Assembly: GCA_000320545.1 (NCBI GenBank) | Contig: ADNK01002347.1 | Span: forward strand, 1 to 64,000 | Direction: 5' to 3' | Length of the DNA stretch: 64,000 nt | Source: Bigelowiella natans CCMP2755 | Lineage: Eukaryota > Cercozoa > Chlorarachniophyceae | Shown here: positions 39,179-51,297 of the stretch, one piece after another | Layout of the letters: every line of letters begins with the position of its first letter | How positions within the stretch are numbered: the first letter of the stretch is position 1 | Translations under genes and position numbers: made by a program | The notes under the pieces: generated by a model | Seen by the model: only the letters and a program-made list of their open reading frames with translations | Databases searched by the model: none | Told to the model about the DNA's origin: nothing

Positions 39179-39840
39179 CAAACCACAATTGGAGAGAAAC
39201 GAGATTGCAGGAGAGGAGTCAGCAGCGTGAAGAGAAATCATCTTCTCTTCTTTTGCAGCGCCGTTTGACCTCCGCAGCACTAATTTGTCCATTCATTCAC
39301 TCGTGATCTTCCTCGCATGGAAAGAGAAAATGATGCTTCTTCTGCTACTGCTGTGTCAGATTTCTGGCAGCTCGGGCTACAGGTTTGGAAACATTCTTGA
39401 AGAGAGTTGTCAACACTGAGGTAGGCGATGTAGATGGCGAATAGAAATCATGGGTGCGATTGATGATGATGATGATGATGGCGATGATAGTGAATTAAGT
39501 ACTCAACGGGAAATCAACGATGTATCTCATCGTCCTGCTATAGATAGTTAGGCAGAAGTCTCCTAAAAGAGCACCTTCATCAGCTGCCTTGCACCTTCAT
39601 CAAAAGAGACGATAGCGTCCATAACAATCCATGCATGTGTGCTGCTGCTGCTGCTGCTTTTGCTATTACCAGATCTACCAAGGGCACTATCTGTTCGAGT
39701 TTCTTGCCAAAAACCAGGCACAGCAGTCGTTGACTCTTGGATCACAAGTTTCAGCTAACGTGGTGCGTTTTGCGGTGAATCTGGAGCAAATTATAGATAT
39801 GATGCATGATATCATGCCTTTCGCTGTAATGAGTTGTTAA
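31291..39840 (+). CDS. Multi-pass membrane protein with PX-PX-DEP-PX domains
   Basis: PX and DEP domains bind phosphoinositides or membranes and signalling partners. Exons 31291-31472, 31549-31776, 31870-31995, 32220-32267 and 32355-32439 join in phase and give about five membrane segments (e.g. YTCIALPVALGFFLAFL, SLIALTIFPFAEIVI, AYVMSVWVLLS, FIFNTVLFVYAL). A Ser-rich linker follows (32586-32781, 32930-33124). PX1: 33304-33441, 33593-33719 (FRVWRAWPRFVAL, IVPPELPSKK), 33810-33890, 34099 on (YWRPLSRFLHVEVR), then a Gln-rich stretch. PX2: 34811 on, 35105-35202 (YELRKMPEDFSALR), 35494-35640 (YQGFLQEM). DEP: end of 35906-36317 (LRRIAVILTNGV), 36629-36687 (SDAVDFLVLNGV), 36921-37049. Linkers: 37326-37599 and 37662-37747. 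PX3: about 38190 on (FFNIHVRE), YNIRRRYSDFE, RKMLVAVHG with VPNLPTK, LETFLKRVVNTE, YLFEFLAKN. The joins at 34.59-34.81, 37.75-38.2 and 39.01-39.26 kb are unresolved. No ATPase domain is seen. Confidence 0.8.
32814..32912. repeat. (TC)n and (ATC)n in an intron of the PX-DEP gene
   Basis: TC repeats (about 32814-32848), then ATC repeats, directly precede the acceptor of the exon starting at 32930. Confidence 0.9.
33258..33283. repeat. Poly(C) run of about 25 before a splice acceptor
   Basis: A homopolymer C run, followed by ctctccctgg..., serves as the pyrimidine tract of the intron ending at 33303. Confidence 0.9.
36487..36534. repeat. (CA)n-(TA)n microsatellite
   Basis: CA repeats pass into about 20 TA units in the intron that splits the DEP domain. 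Confidence 0.95.
37605..37960. repeat. (GT)n arrays downstream of a splice donor and upstream of an acceptor
   Basis: GT repeats at about 37608-37643 begin 9 bases after the donor at 37600. A second GT array (about 37918-37955) lies just before the acceptor near 37971. GTT repeats are at about 37760-37785. Confidence 0.95.
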
Positions 39841-41442
39841 ATGCACGTGGGTGATGACAGGTGTCTGGAAGCTCGATAAATACTGTTCTTGAGTGAGTTT
39901 CGTGTCAAGCATCAAGATAGTAAGAAGTGAATGACCAAGGGTAGATAGATCAGTCGTATACCGCTGATGCCAAGCGCAGAAAGCGTTGATTATTGCAGCC
40001 AAGAATTACAGGAGGTACCAATGGGTAACAAGCATTCTAAAAGTTAGTTCAGTTCTGAGATTAAGTCATTATTAAGCTAGTATGAGTGAGTACTCACATA
40101 TACGTCCGTCAGCTTCCAAACAAACTTTGAAAGTGTACGTAGAATCGATGCATGCAAATCATTAGATCGATGCTGCTTCTATTGCGTGTCTACGATCCGT
40201 GCATGTACTGGGCCTTGCGCTATGTCTTCACACCCTGCGCCGCTAGCTAGCTAGGTTGCACATGCTCTGTCTCCACACAGCACGCAAAGCTCTAGCTAGA
40301 GCTAGCAAGGTGCGATCGATGAATGGCTAGATGTGTGCGAGAGTGTGATGTGGGCATGCATGCTGCACAAGCTGTGTTGCTGCGATCATTGCCAAGAAAG
40401 CCTTCCGCGATCTTGCGTGATGCGCATTGAACGCACGTCCGTGCGTGCGCCAGCAGGTGTGTGATCGAACCCATGAACCAACTCGCACGTGGATGCACTG
40501 GTGCCTGTGCACGTGAGTGAGCTCATCGATCGTTGCTGCATGTGCGTGCGCGAACAACGTGAACAATGTGCTGATGAACTGCACTTCCAAAGTGTCACAA
40601 TAGACACAGTAATAGCATGCATAATGTGCACATGATGTTACGTGTCCATGATGAGCATCCGCTGATTTAACGCACATTCTGCATTGTCTCAAAAGGGCTC
40701 ATACTTGCAACAGACATGGCAATAGCATGTGTAATATGTGCATGATATTACGTGTCTACAATTGTTGCAAGACACTTGCAGTGCACGAAACGCAGTGACC
40801 ACCTCGAACTAGCTTTGGTGAGGTCTAGCTGGCTGGCTGGCATGACCAGCAGGTTTTCCAAATTGGCAATCTGGCCATCGTGGAACAATTCAGCCATCAG
40901 CAGCGTGGCGTCGACGTGGGGCGAATGCACATGAACAATGAACAATGAACAACAAACAATGAAGAAAGCGTTGATCAAAACTACATGCGCCAGAACCACA
41001 TGGGAGACAGGCATTTGCACGCAGCAGAGCACATGCAAGTCCAGAAAGTGCATGCCAATGATGATGATGATGACAATGATGATGGGGTTCCAATTGGGCA
41101 AAAATGCCCAAGTTTGATGTGCGATCTCTCGAAATCCATTGCCCCTACGTGACATTTTGCAAGCCGAGACAAACCCAGAAGGCGATCGCTAGGTCATTTG
41201 GCATGCCAGAACAATCGCAACATTTTTGCCCGGCAAGCAGACTGAATCCTGTGATGAACATCCAGTTTCCGATCATAACGGGAAATGCGAAAATTCAACA
41301 AAGTGTGGTGCATGTAGATCTAGCAACATGCATGTACGTGTAGTGTCAATGATGCTCTTAGTACCCGCTACTAACGGACTCATAGTGACGAAACGAAACG
41401 CTTCCATCACGACCATTTCGCTTTTAACACCGAGGAAGAACA
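39841..41442. other. Gene-free spacer rich in TGCATG, CTAGC and CATG palindromes
   Basis: Frames of 60-135 codons exist on both strands, but none has splice or family support. Dense short palindromes occur, such as gctagctagctag near 40240, agctctagctagagct near 40288, and repeated tgcatg and gtgcgtgc. This is the clearest example of the distinctive spacer class in this window. Confidence 0.5.
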
Positions 41443-42571
41443 ATGTCTTCTGACACCCTCACGACCCTTGCCAGCAGCAACACCTTCAAAGCAATATGCG
41501 GCAACGACCTTCCCTGTCTGAAGCGTTTAATTGGGGAAAACGCAAATGTTGAGGAACGAGGCCCTCTCGGTGGGTAGCAGCTGCAGCATCAACATTGTCG
41601 CGTCAGTAGTTGGAGTGTTGAGTGATTGATAGCACATGCAGTGTTGGATGTCAGGTTGAACGTTTAGAAAAATGTTAGCAGCAGCAGTGGAAACAGAAGT
41701 AGAAAGTAGCATTGACAATGGGTTTGGTGACACTGATGGTAGCAGAAGTAGTGAGAGAGAGCGCCATTTCTATAGATGTGTGTTGTGATTTGTCTTGGGA
41801 AGGAAACGTCCGGCGGTTGTAATTTCATGTTTTGAAGACATTTGTTGAGGATGCACCGTCATCATTTGGAATATTGACACTCAAAATTGTAAAAATGCAA
41901 AGATGTGGTCGATTTGCCATTAGGTGATACTCTGTTAATCGCGGGTTCAAGGGAGGGTCATTTCGAGATCGTGAAGTACCTGGTTGACATGAAGGCAAAC
42001 ATTGAGGCGGAAAACGAAGAAGGTGGGTGCCAATGCTAGCATTGAGGGAGCTATTGTAGAAGATGTTACATTGTTTGAAATGACCACATCACCCCACATC
42101 AGGTGATACTCCCTTGACAATGGGTTCCAGAAAGGGCAAATTGGAGATCGTAAAGTACCTGGTTGACATGAAGGCAAACATTGAGGCGAAAGACCGTGGC
42201 GGTGGGTACTAATGCTAGCATTGAGGGAGCCATTGTAGAAGAAATTACCTGAATTTAAATGACTACATCACGATACATTAGGTAACACTCCCTTGATAAT
42301 GGGTTCCATAAAGGGCAAATTGGAGATCGTGAAGTACCTTGTTGACATGAAGGCAAACATTGAGGCCAAAAGCAGAAATGGGCACACTCCCTACGACTTG
42401 ACGAACCATGACGAAATCAAAGTGTTCATCAAACAAAATTGCATTGAGCGACGGGTTCAGGTGTTCAAAAGAGACTTGAGGGATTTGCACATGTTGAGCA
42501 CGGAATTGAAGCGAGGGTTGGGGGCGGCAGTGGTCGCCATGACCACGAAAAAACAGATGCACAAGAGTTGA
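41443..42571 (+). CDS. Ankyrin-repeat protein with tandemly duplicated exons
   Basis: Four exons join in phase to a 204-residue protein: 41443-41569 (MSSDTLTTLASS, then LKRLIGENANVEER), 41924-42022, 42103-42201 and 42282-42571 with the stop. Exons 2 and 3 are both exactly 99 bases, each one 33-residue ankyrin repeat (GDTLLIAGS / GDTPLTMGS, then EIVKYLVDMKANIEAE/K), and exon 4 starts with a third copy (GNTPLIMGS). All introns are phase 1, so repeat exons can be added or lost without a frame change. Introns 2 and 3 (80 bases each) are also near-identical. The C-terminus is basic and helical (RRVQVFKRDLRDLHML). Probably a protein-binding module; no partner is evident. Confidence 0.9.
41924..42380 (+). 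repeat. Three tandem 179-bp exon-plus-intron units
   Basis: Starts at 41924, 42103 and 42282 are exactly 179 bases apart twice. Each complete unit is a 99-base ankyrin exon plus an 80-base intron (the third is exon only). The two intron copies share nearly all of gtgggt...aatgctagcattgaggga, with only scattered substitutions. Confidence 0.95.
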
Positions 42572-43197
42572 TGTGCCATCTGCACAGTGGGCGATCTCGG
42601 AAGCTTCACGTTGTCCCGTGGTCAATGTGTAGTAATCATGTGGAACACGCAACAATTGACACACGTGGTGTCGTGAAATGTGAGACATGGACCATCTCCT
42701 CCAGCAGCGGCAGCTAGGCAGTGATGGTGGACAGACAGATGCCAGAGATTCAGGGATGCCGTGCCATCTAGCAAGCAGACTGTCCGGCATGTGCACATGA
42801 ATGCTGATTTCAAATGCATGATGATGGACACCTGTCCATGAAGACAAACGACTGTGTGCAAATTTAGAAATGTAGCAAATGCTAGGCCAGCCATGCAAAT
42901 GCTAAGACGACAATGGAATAGCCTTTCTAGCTTTGTTTAATACTTAAGCGCACATGCTCTGGAATGGTTTACATCATGATCGTTTTTCGCATTGCGATGA
43001 TCATGCAAAGCGACTGCACGTACTGAGCTACATGAATCTAGTACGAGATTGCCATTAATCTAGAAATGCAAAGGTGTCTTACTAATAGGTCTAAATTCTA
43101 CTGCAATTGCTATGAAAAGGTGAAGATAATATACACAGCAATAATGAAGTTGAAATAGTGCTGGGCGCTCTTGCTTGTTGTTATTAGGAGGAGCTCG
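42572..43197. other. Convergent spacer
   Basis: Minus-strand frames overlapping 42278-42898 are antisense shadows of the ankyrin exon plus chance sequence. No independent gene is supported. Confidence 0.5.
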
Positions 43198-44969
43198 TCA
43201 TTCATCCTCATCGTCAACGATTTCCAAGCTCTCTTGCGAGTCAACTCGTCTCCATCCTTTTTTTCTATCGCCATGCCCTCTAAAGATGAGAAGACAAGGA
43301 TGGGACGTCCGTGCATACACAATATGTTTTGTATGAGTGACATGTGTGAGTGTGGAAATATCTTGTGTGCGATCTTGACGTACATGTCTTCCAAAGAGAT
43401 CGACGATTCCTGGCTCTCTTTTGACTCCCTCACATCGCTACCACCACAATCACCACCTAATGAACAACAAGGCAAAATAAGTCAATCAAACATCCATCGA
43501 GCTCTTGTTATCCATCACTGCGCTTGCTAGCTAGTATCTCTCCTCACCCCCCCTTCCCCACCACTTTCGTCTGCAATTTGTACCGTTTCGCTCGGATATA
43601 GCGCGAGCGTCATCGGTGGGGGTACCCTACAACACATTGCAATATCATTATATATCTAACGACGACATTGGAAGATCTGCATTGAAAACAGCATATCCTG
43701 ATGAGATAAATTTTCCTGCAATATTTTATATTGATGACGCGCCCAACCCACCCCCCTCCCCTCGTCTCTCCTCCTCTCTTTTCGCTTAGCTAACTCCTCT
43801 GACCTTGGGCACAAGTTGATGGACAAATAGTATAGGAATAAACCGCGTTAAAGACCTGAAACATTGAATATAAATCCGTGTACAGAAGGACGCCTGGATT
43901 GCATCTAGCTAGCTTCTACGATGCTGCGGGTTGCTACTACACTGGTGAATGTGCGCAACCTCAGCAGCACAAACCATTGTAGGTTCTTAAACTCAGGGCC
44001 TTCAATGCTGACGATAACAACAACAACAACAACAACAACCATCAAAACCACACCACGACGTGATTGTCGGATTACACCGCTACGCCTTTATTATCTTCAT
44101 GAGCATGCGGCAGACATGATACGCTAAAGACAGACCCTCCAAACATCTCCAGGCAAAATACTCCAAGGTAACGTCCTGTAAGCATGAAGGGCGAGAAGGG
44201 GGCAGGACGAGGAGGAGGGGTGGGGGGTAGAGGAAGAATTACTTAGTCTTCAAACTCATCGCTTGAGCATACAAGCTTTGTGCTTCATCATACCGACAGA
44301 AACGCCGAAGTTGGAAAGTCCCATATTCAAAGCAAATAATGTAGCCTCCACGCCAGGGGGGCACAGCTGAGCACCACAACGATTGATGCATATATTATTT
44401 AACGAATTCATCGACTTATGGTTTTAAGGATGCAAGCACATATTTACTAAAATTAAGGCACCTTCGCTGAGAGAATCAACATTGGCATTAAGGCCAGACG
44501 CATTAAGATCGGACCGAACACCTGGAGAAATAGTGAAGAAGGACAAGGATGATAATGGTGATTATGAGAAGAAGAAGGAGAAGAAGGTGATGATGATGAT
44601 GAAGAAGAAGACGAGTAACACAACAACGAATGAGGGGCTGTACTGCGAAACTTGGATTTTCGCACTGTTCGATGGCGTTCTCCATTATTATCCTTTCTAG
44701 AGTCACTTTGATGGTCTCCATTTGTCATCATCATCTTCATCATCATCATCATCATCATCAATAATGTCGTCATCACCATCGCCATCATCATCATCATCAT
44801 TAACCATAATCTCTCTTGCACTTAAGTACCTCCTCTCCGAAGAGAAACAGCTACAAATAATGGCGGCGATGATGTTGGTGATGACGAGACGGAGGAGCAG
44901 GCGCGTGTGTATGCATCCATAGTAGTGGATAAACAAGGGGGGGGGGATTAATATCAGCTTGATCGTATT

Positions 44970-45011
<42 letters not shown>

Positions 45012-45068
45012 GCGTAAAGATGCAAAGATGCAAAGAGGGACTGGGCATGTTTGTAGCGAGTACTACTA

Positions 45069-45103
<35 letters not shown>

Positions 45104-47479
45104 GATACTACTACTGTGACCACCTTATCACTTATTCCAAGTTTCACGTTGAGTCTCGTCACCTGATGAAACAGGCAGAGGAGGGCATAGAATATTGATT
45201 GATTGATTGGTTGGTGCTAGGAAGGGTTATCACTTTGGAATAACGATGATAGAGATCACGATGATGATGATGATGATGACCAAGATGATAATCATGATAT
45301 CAAGACAGAATACTTACGAATAACTAACCCATATTAAATCGAGAAGGTTAAATCCCACCAGCAGAACCTAAGCGAGGAGAAGCAAAACTCACTCACATCA
45401 ACCTCACATCAGTAGCGCCAATCGTGCGGAAACATACAAAAACGGCATTGTAAGAGGAAAAGGAAGAAGAAGAAGAAGAAGAAGAAGAAGAAGAAGGAGA
45501 AAGATATGCAGCCCTGTCCCCTGAGGACCCCCCACCCCATTCTCCTCACACACCTGCGCAAGAATGAATATTCCTCTATATGTCCACTTGGAGAAAAACT
45601 TTTGGTAGACGATGGTACCGCACAGCAGAAATACATAGCTGGGGGAAGAAGACAGCAAAGCGTAAGACGTTGACGTGAAATAAATCATAGTTATCGAAAT
45701 CGATTCGTACATAAGTGATTGTCCTTTTTCACGTCGGTTATTGTTCCCATAGCATTTATTATAAGTACGATGATGCTATTTGTCGGTGTTAAGCTTACGC
45801 GACGGCGTCCATCAACCCGATGAACTCGGGATCTAAACAAGGGTATCTGCAAATTGAAACAAAAGGAGGAGGAGGAGGAGGAGGAGGAGAGGAGGAGGGG
45901 GGGGGGGGGGGGGGATGCGAAAATATTGCTTTAGTTTGAGAGAACGCTTTTCATCTTTGGTTAGGTTCGGCTAAAAAAAATTGTGAGGAAGCTTGCAGCA
46001 GCAAACCCCTTCTTGCAGTTCTCCTCCGTACGTCGATACCAGTAGAACAACACGCTGATTTTCAATTAGTAATGAAGGAGGGGGGGGTTAGAAATGTATT
46101 GTGATGTGTGACACTTATCTCATACTTGTACGTGACTAGTAGGAAAGGAGAGATGGCGTACAACGACGCTACCTACTCGGCGCATTTAGCAAGATGATAC
46201 GTCGAGAAATTTTCCCCGAGAGAAAAATCCTCCCCTCCCCACCCCTTCCTCATCGTCAATACCTAGTGGAAGGCTGCAATGCCTCTCGCAGAAATATGAA
46301 AGTAGAAGCTTTTGCAAGAACCTTGCAAGATATAGATAAGTGTGGGGAGAGATTTGGCTCGTGTTGTGCTGCTTGTTGTTTGCTATATCTTTAAAACGCG
46401 AGCAATGGGATTAAGGAGAAGAAATCTCTCTTTTTTGAAGGTGATGCAAAACGACATGACGATGATGATGATGATGGTGATGATGATGGGGAGGAGGATA
46501 TGTTAATAATACTGGGGAGACGCGACGTAAGAATAGCCAGACGGCAGGGGCGACTGGTAAGATAAACAGCAATATCGACCACAAACAAGCAAAAAATGAG
46601 GAAGAAGGTGGTAAAAACATATATGAGACTTTAAACATCTACTTCAATTTCTTCTTCCCTTCACCTTTCTCATAATTAATCCAACCACATTATTATTATT
46701 CCTTGTAATTCTATCGATGTCAATCATCATCTTCATCATCATCAATCATCGCCATCAACCTACACACACTGCACAAGCCAACGTGAGAGATCCGTTGATA
46801 ACATCGGAGTTGTGACTTGTTTCCAACACGGCCAAGAGCCTGTATATAGTGCTTATACAGTTACTACTACTATTACAATGAGGTGCAAATCCAAACAAAA
46901 TGGCTAATAATAACAACAATGACAATAACAATAACAATAATATTTATACTCTTAGACGTTTACCCGAGAAATACGGAGCAGATAGACACGGCTATGGCAG
47001 TGTAGAATACCCACTTTCCCACAGGATTACGAAACCCCTTCGATCATTTGGCGTTCGCCACCGTTCGCAGGTTGAAGAGTGTATATTGAAGGAAACATGA
47101 AAGAAGCAGCCAAGAACCAATCAATTCATCAACGAAAGAGGCGTATCTACCACACAGCCGAAGGCTACACTAACACACACAAAAACGTCCTCTTGCCCCT
47201 AGATGCTGCCTCACCTCTTTAATATTATCCCATCCTCGGTTTCTCTTGTGGGGAGGCTCGCGTTGTTCCTGCCACTCCCCCCCCCTGCAGGTATAGCGAT
47301 GGACACTGGAAGATACCCACACACACAAACACACACAAGCCACCACTCTCCAACACAACCACTGCTGGAGGAGGAGGAGGAGGAGGAGGAATGCGTAAAA
47401 TATTTAAATGATTTAATTAATTTGCATTGTATTCTCCTCTCGCCCTTCAATTTCAGACGTGTATGTGTAAGAGAGTGTC

Positions 47480-47521
<42 letters not shown>

Positions 47522-47659
47522 TGTGATATTAATCGATGTGTAAGAGTGTGATATAATCGATGACTACAGCATATACAATTGAGATGTTTTTCTTAAATTA
47601 CGTCCAGTGAAGGCGTTGAGGCCGAAGATTTGGCGGTCCCCTATCTTGGCCTTTGTTAC

Positions 47660-47698
<39 letters not shown>

Positions 47699-48636
47699 AT
47701 GATGAGTGGAAACGGTGATATTACTACTATTTACCTCTCTCTTTCTCTGCGCGTATTCACACACACACACACACTCGCGCACACGCACACTTAAAAGTAG
47801 TACCTGCATAGAACCTACAGTAACTGCTGCTAGCAGCCCTGGTGATGATTATGATGATGATAAGGATGATGATGATAAGGATGATGATGATAAGGATGAT
47901 GATGATAAGGATGATGATGATAAGGATGATGATGATAAGGATGATGGTGGTGTTGATGACAATGACCTCCTATCGATAATGCACCCCAACAGAGAGCTCT
48001 TAGAATCGTTATGGCACAAAAAGGAGGGGGGGGGGGGGAGATGGTTAAGAATAATTAACGAGAATCAGAGAAATCAATTAAGACGTGATGTATATGAAGG
48101 TATTTGTGATGTGATTTGAAAATGCAATAGAGTTTCTAATGATGGAGGATGGATGCTAAGTTGTACAAAGTTCTTGGTGCTGACTTACTGCATATCAGGT
48201 GCAAGTTCGGGGTGTGTTTTAGCTCTCTCTGCAACCTGATGAGTAGCAGGGATAAAATGGAAAAGGGGGGGAGGGGGGGGAAGGGTGATGGGATGAGACG
48301 GTAGAACAAAAGAAAGGGGGGAGGGGGGGGAGATATTCTAGGAATGAGCGCGACTCAAGCCCTGAAAAAGATTGGATCAGGAGTCACGTAGAAAGCAGTA
48401 GTGATACTGCTGCTGCTTCTTCTTCTTCTTCTGCTGCTGCTGCTCTTTGTGATTACAGCAAGGGTATAGATCAGATGTCTATTCATCTCGCTGAGGAGTC
48501 GTGTTCATGGCGCATGACCGTCGGATTTTGGTTTTTTTTGGTTTTGAGTTTATGTTACCTTTTGGAGGGCTACTCGAGAATGAAAAACAGTAGTTCCAAC
48601 ACTCTTGCTACTATTACTACTACTACTACTTGTTCT

Positions 48637-48675
<39 letters not shown>

Positions 48676-49167
48676 GCAGCGTCCACAGCAACGTCAGGTG
48701 ATGCAATACCGTAGTTTGCTGCGGATATCATAACAAGTAGAAGGCGTACATAATACATCCCATTATATCGAGGACAGTGGTATAATACGATAGCATCAAT
48801 ATCGATGTTTACTCCTTCGATGACATTTATATGCTCGTGAAACTCGACGATGATATGCTACCTATGATCAGGAAGAAAACAGCAGCTATTGGGGTCATTG
48901 GGACCAGAAACAATGCCCCCCAGGAAAGCATACCTACTCGAAAACAGTTGTTGACGTTTTGTTCTTTGCGAGAGGATTTATGGTGGGAGGGAGGGGGGGG
49001 GCGGGTTCCTGCCTTGATGATAATTGCAACGACGAAGATGACGGTGATGATGGTGATGATGATGGTAATGATGCAGCAGAACCTACAACTCCGGCTATGA
49101 GAATATACGGTGTCCTATGCCAGCCCTGTCAAAAATAGCTGCTGCGATCAAAATAACCTCCACACAT

Positions 49168-49204
<37 letters not shown>

Positions 49205-50960
49205 CATGCATGCATGCATGCACGCAAGCAGCAAAAGCACAGCCAATATGACTGAAAAAGATATCGAAAATTTGAAATAAACGCGCCTCCCTCCCTGCTA
49301 CGTGGTCAACACGCACGCAGAAAACATAATGATATCAGGTATTGCTCGCAGCTAGATTCTTCGCATATTTGCCAATAAATAATACCATGATAGGGATCAT
49401 ATCCTGCATCATTCCGTACAAAGCCTATGTGTTGCGAGACCGATGAGAGAATTAATGACATGCTACCACCGCGTTAGTTGTATATTATCAGTGCTGCCTT
49501 TATTTGCCACGGGAGAATCACGAAACCTGGCGAAACAGCACAGCAGCGTGGTATAGATGATAATTATGTACAGAATCAAAATCATGATTTCTAACTAACA
49601 TTGTTTGGCTCATATGTCGGCTTTTAGAAAGGAGCTGTCAAGTGCTAAATTATGATGCAGCATCAGCAGCAGTAGCAGCACCTCGTAAAGCGGCTGCTCT
49701 GGCTGGTGAGACTTTAAGCGTATCAGCAAAGTAGTATTTCATCGCGAAAGTTCCCCACTCCACACCAATACCCTGCATTAATGATTGTGTTTCATGGTAG
49801 ATATAAAGAACTCCTTTCTCTTTGATGTAATTTTACCCCCCCCCCCCCCCCCACACAAATACTACATTGATGAGGATGGTGACGAGAAGAGGTTCAGTTT
49901 TCATGAGAAGCACCTGATTGGCTCCGTAGGTAGCGCAGCAGATGAAGATAAATTTCCAGCCAAAAGCATCAGAGAGGCGTCGTATGTACATGCTGATTAT
50001 ACCGTTGCCTTATCAGGTTTTCCCGGACATATTGCTTCTATAGTTCGTGTAAAGTAGGGATTCTATAGGTGCCTCGTAATGCTAGCAATTTTTACGATAG
50101 TCGAAGATGAGCGTGTGTGACCGCAGCAGCAGCAGTAGGAAAAATCACTATGATTACCAAAATTGACACGGATAGTAGAGCAGATACTCATGGCAACGAC
50201 GCGGAGAGGACATCTTTGGTGATAGCAAAGAACATACAAGCAGCAGCAGTTTCAGAAAGTGTAGTTAGATTCTGGAAAATCCCAAGTTTACAGCTACGCA
50301 TGGACACGAAGTCACGAAATATATCACATCGGAACGTCTGCACAACACCGCACACTCTACACCCCAAACGCTGCTACGACAACTCTTTTTTTTTTTAAAT
50401 GCTACCGTGAATCTATCCGGGATATCGTCGTTGTTGAAGCGATCCAACGACTGCTGGCTCTGAATTCAGGCATGCAACAGTCGCTCCGTTGTGAGATGTA
50501 GGAACAGTGATGATGATGACGACTAGATTGATTATTAACCTACCACATCCACTTCTTGCAGAAGATTTTCTGTGTCTTCGGGCGCTATCTGCATATCAGC
50601 AAGCCCCCCATCTTGCCCACCATGAAGCACGCGTGCGACAATTTCATCATCACGAGTCTTGTCTGAGCCTCGAAACGAATCCGCTTTGCTGCCTTGGCCA
50701 ACCAACTGATGAGCCTCTGAACACATCAAGTCGAAACAAGAACAGGCACTGAAAACGATCGCCACAGCGATTGACAAATAACCGAGCAACCTTCGTTCAT
50801 TGCCAGTGGCCGAAGAGCTTGCTATCCGTGGTGGCAAAGGCTGTGTGATTCCTCGTCCTTGAAGGAGGCCAAATGTGCCGCTTAGCAGGAGCACATTGAT
50901 CCTTCCATAACTGGTGACTGCTCTGTCTTCTTTTACCGCCGGAGACATGCTAAGAAACAT
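43198..50960 (-). CDS. BT1/folate-biopterin transporter-family membrane protein
   Basis: BT1 proteins are 12-TM major-facilitator carriers for folates, pteridines or related solutes. The first exon, 50540-50960 (ATG, MFLSMSPAVKED), has a signal-anchor-like LLGYLSIAVAIVFSACSC. Recognisable downstream minus-strand exons include GVEWGTFAMKYYFADTLKVS (about 49.66-49.77 kb; the family's Y-F-x-x-D-x-L-x-x-S-P), ALYGMMQDMIPI (about 49.4; the K-P-L-Y-G-x-x-S-D-x-x-P-I motif in altered form), LDPEFIGLMDAV (45.8), FLLCGTIVYQKFFSKW (45.6), MPFLYVSARLALLM (45.43), LCPPGVEATLFALNMGLSNF (44.29-44.37; the family signature) and YLGVFCLEMFGG (44.15). The last exon ends in an acidic tail (LEIVDDEDE) with a stop at 43198-43200. 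Introns are long and microsatellite-rich, and several exons between 46 and 49 kb are not placed. The substrate cannot be inferred. Confidence 0.85.
44940..45110. repeat. (GA)n and (CTA)n in a BT1-gene intron
   Basis: GA repeats (about 44971-45008) and CTA repeats (about 45061-45102) with a poly(G) run at 44938-44947. Confidence 0.95.
47460..47790. repeat. (GT)n and two (CA)n arrays
   Basis: GT repeats at about 47480-47515 and CA repeats at 47660-47697 and 47759-47774, all within the BT1 gene span. Confidence 0.95.
47836..47945. repeat. 15-bp minisatellite, unit gatgatgatgataag
   Basis: About six direct copies of a 15-base unit, itself built from GAT triplets plus one AAG. One plus-strand frame would read it as an Asp-Asp-Asp-Asp-Lys repeat, but it is antisense to the BT1 gene and likely intronic. 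Confidence 0.9.
48640..49225. repeat. (TA)n and (CA)n-(TGCA)n arrays
   Basis: TA repeats at about 48643-48673 and CA repeats (49170-49202) running into TGCA tetranucleotide repeats (49202-49222), within the BT1 gene span. Confidence 0.95.
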
Positions 50961-51297
50961 TGTCGCATGCAAGGAAACCCAATGATTCGTTCAGCAAACT
51001 TGGGCGACCAGTGGAAAGGCACTCAAAAATCATGTGCGACATCAACGTGGACGGGAAATTATCTAGATTACCCCCCGCTCACAACCCAGTCGACACGTGC
51101 AAATGGCCTGTAAATTTTCCATTCGGGATGCTTCGAACGCACTGAGCATCAAAGGCGGATTTGGCGCTAAAAAGCGCATTAATTTCCAAGACGCACGGGA
51201 AAAACGGATAGCATTATTTACCTAAAAAGTACCGAGAATAAATACCAAGTCGTACACGAACACCCGAACACCACGCCCTCATAGCCGTAGGTCAACG
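50961..51297. other. Divergent spacer between the BT1-family (-) and GPCR-like (+) genes
   Basis: No gene seen. This 337-base stretch must hold both 5' ends. Confidence 0.5.

Noticed and set aside
42278-42898. 206-codon minus-strand frame over the ankyrin gene
   Set aside because: Antisense shadow of the last ankyrin exon; the plus strand has the repeat consensus and matching splice phases.
47836-47945. CRISPR-like array
   Set aside because: Direct tandem units without spacers, in an intron-rich eukaryotic genome.
47706-48119. 137-codon Asp-rich plus-strand frame
   Set aside because: The Asp-Lys repeat is translation of the 15-bp minisatellite, antisense to the BT1-family gene.
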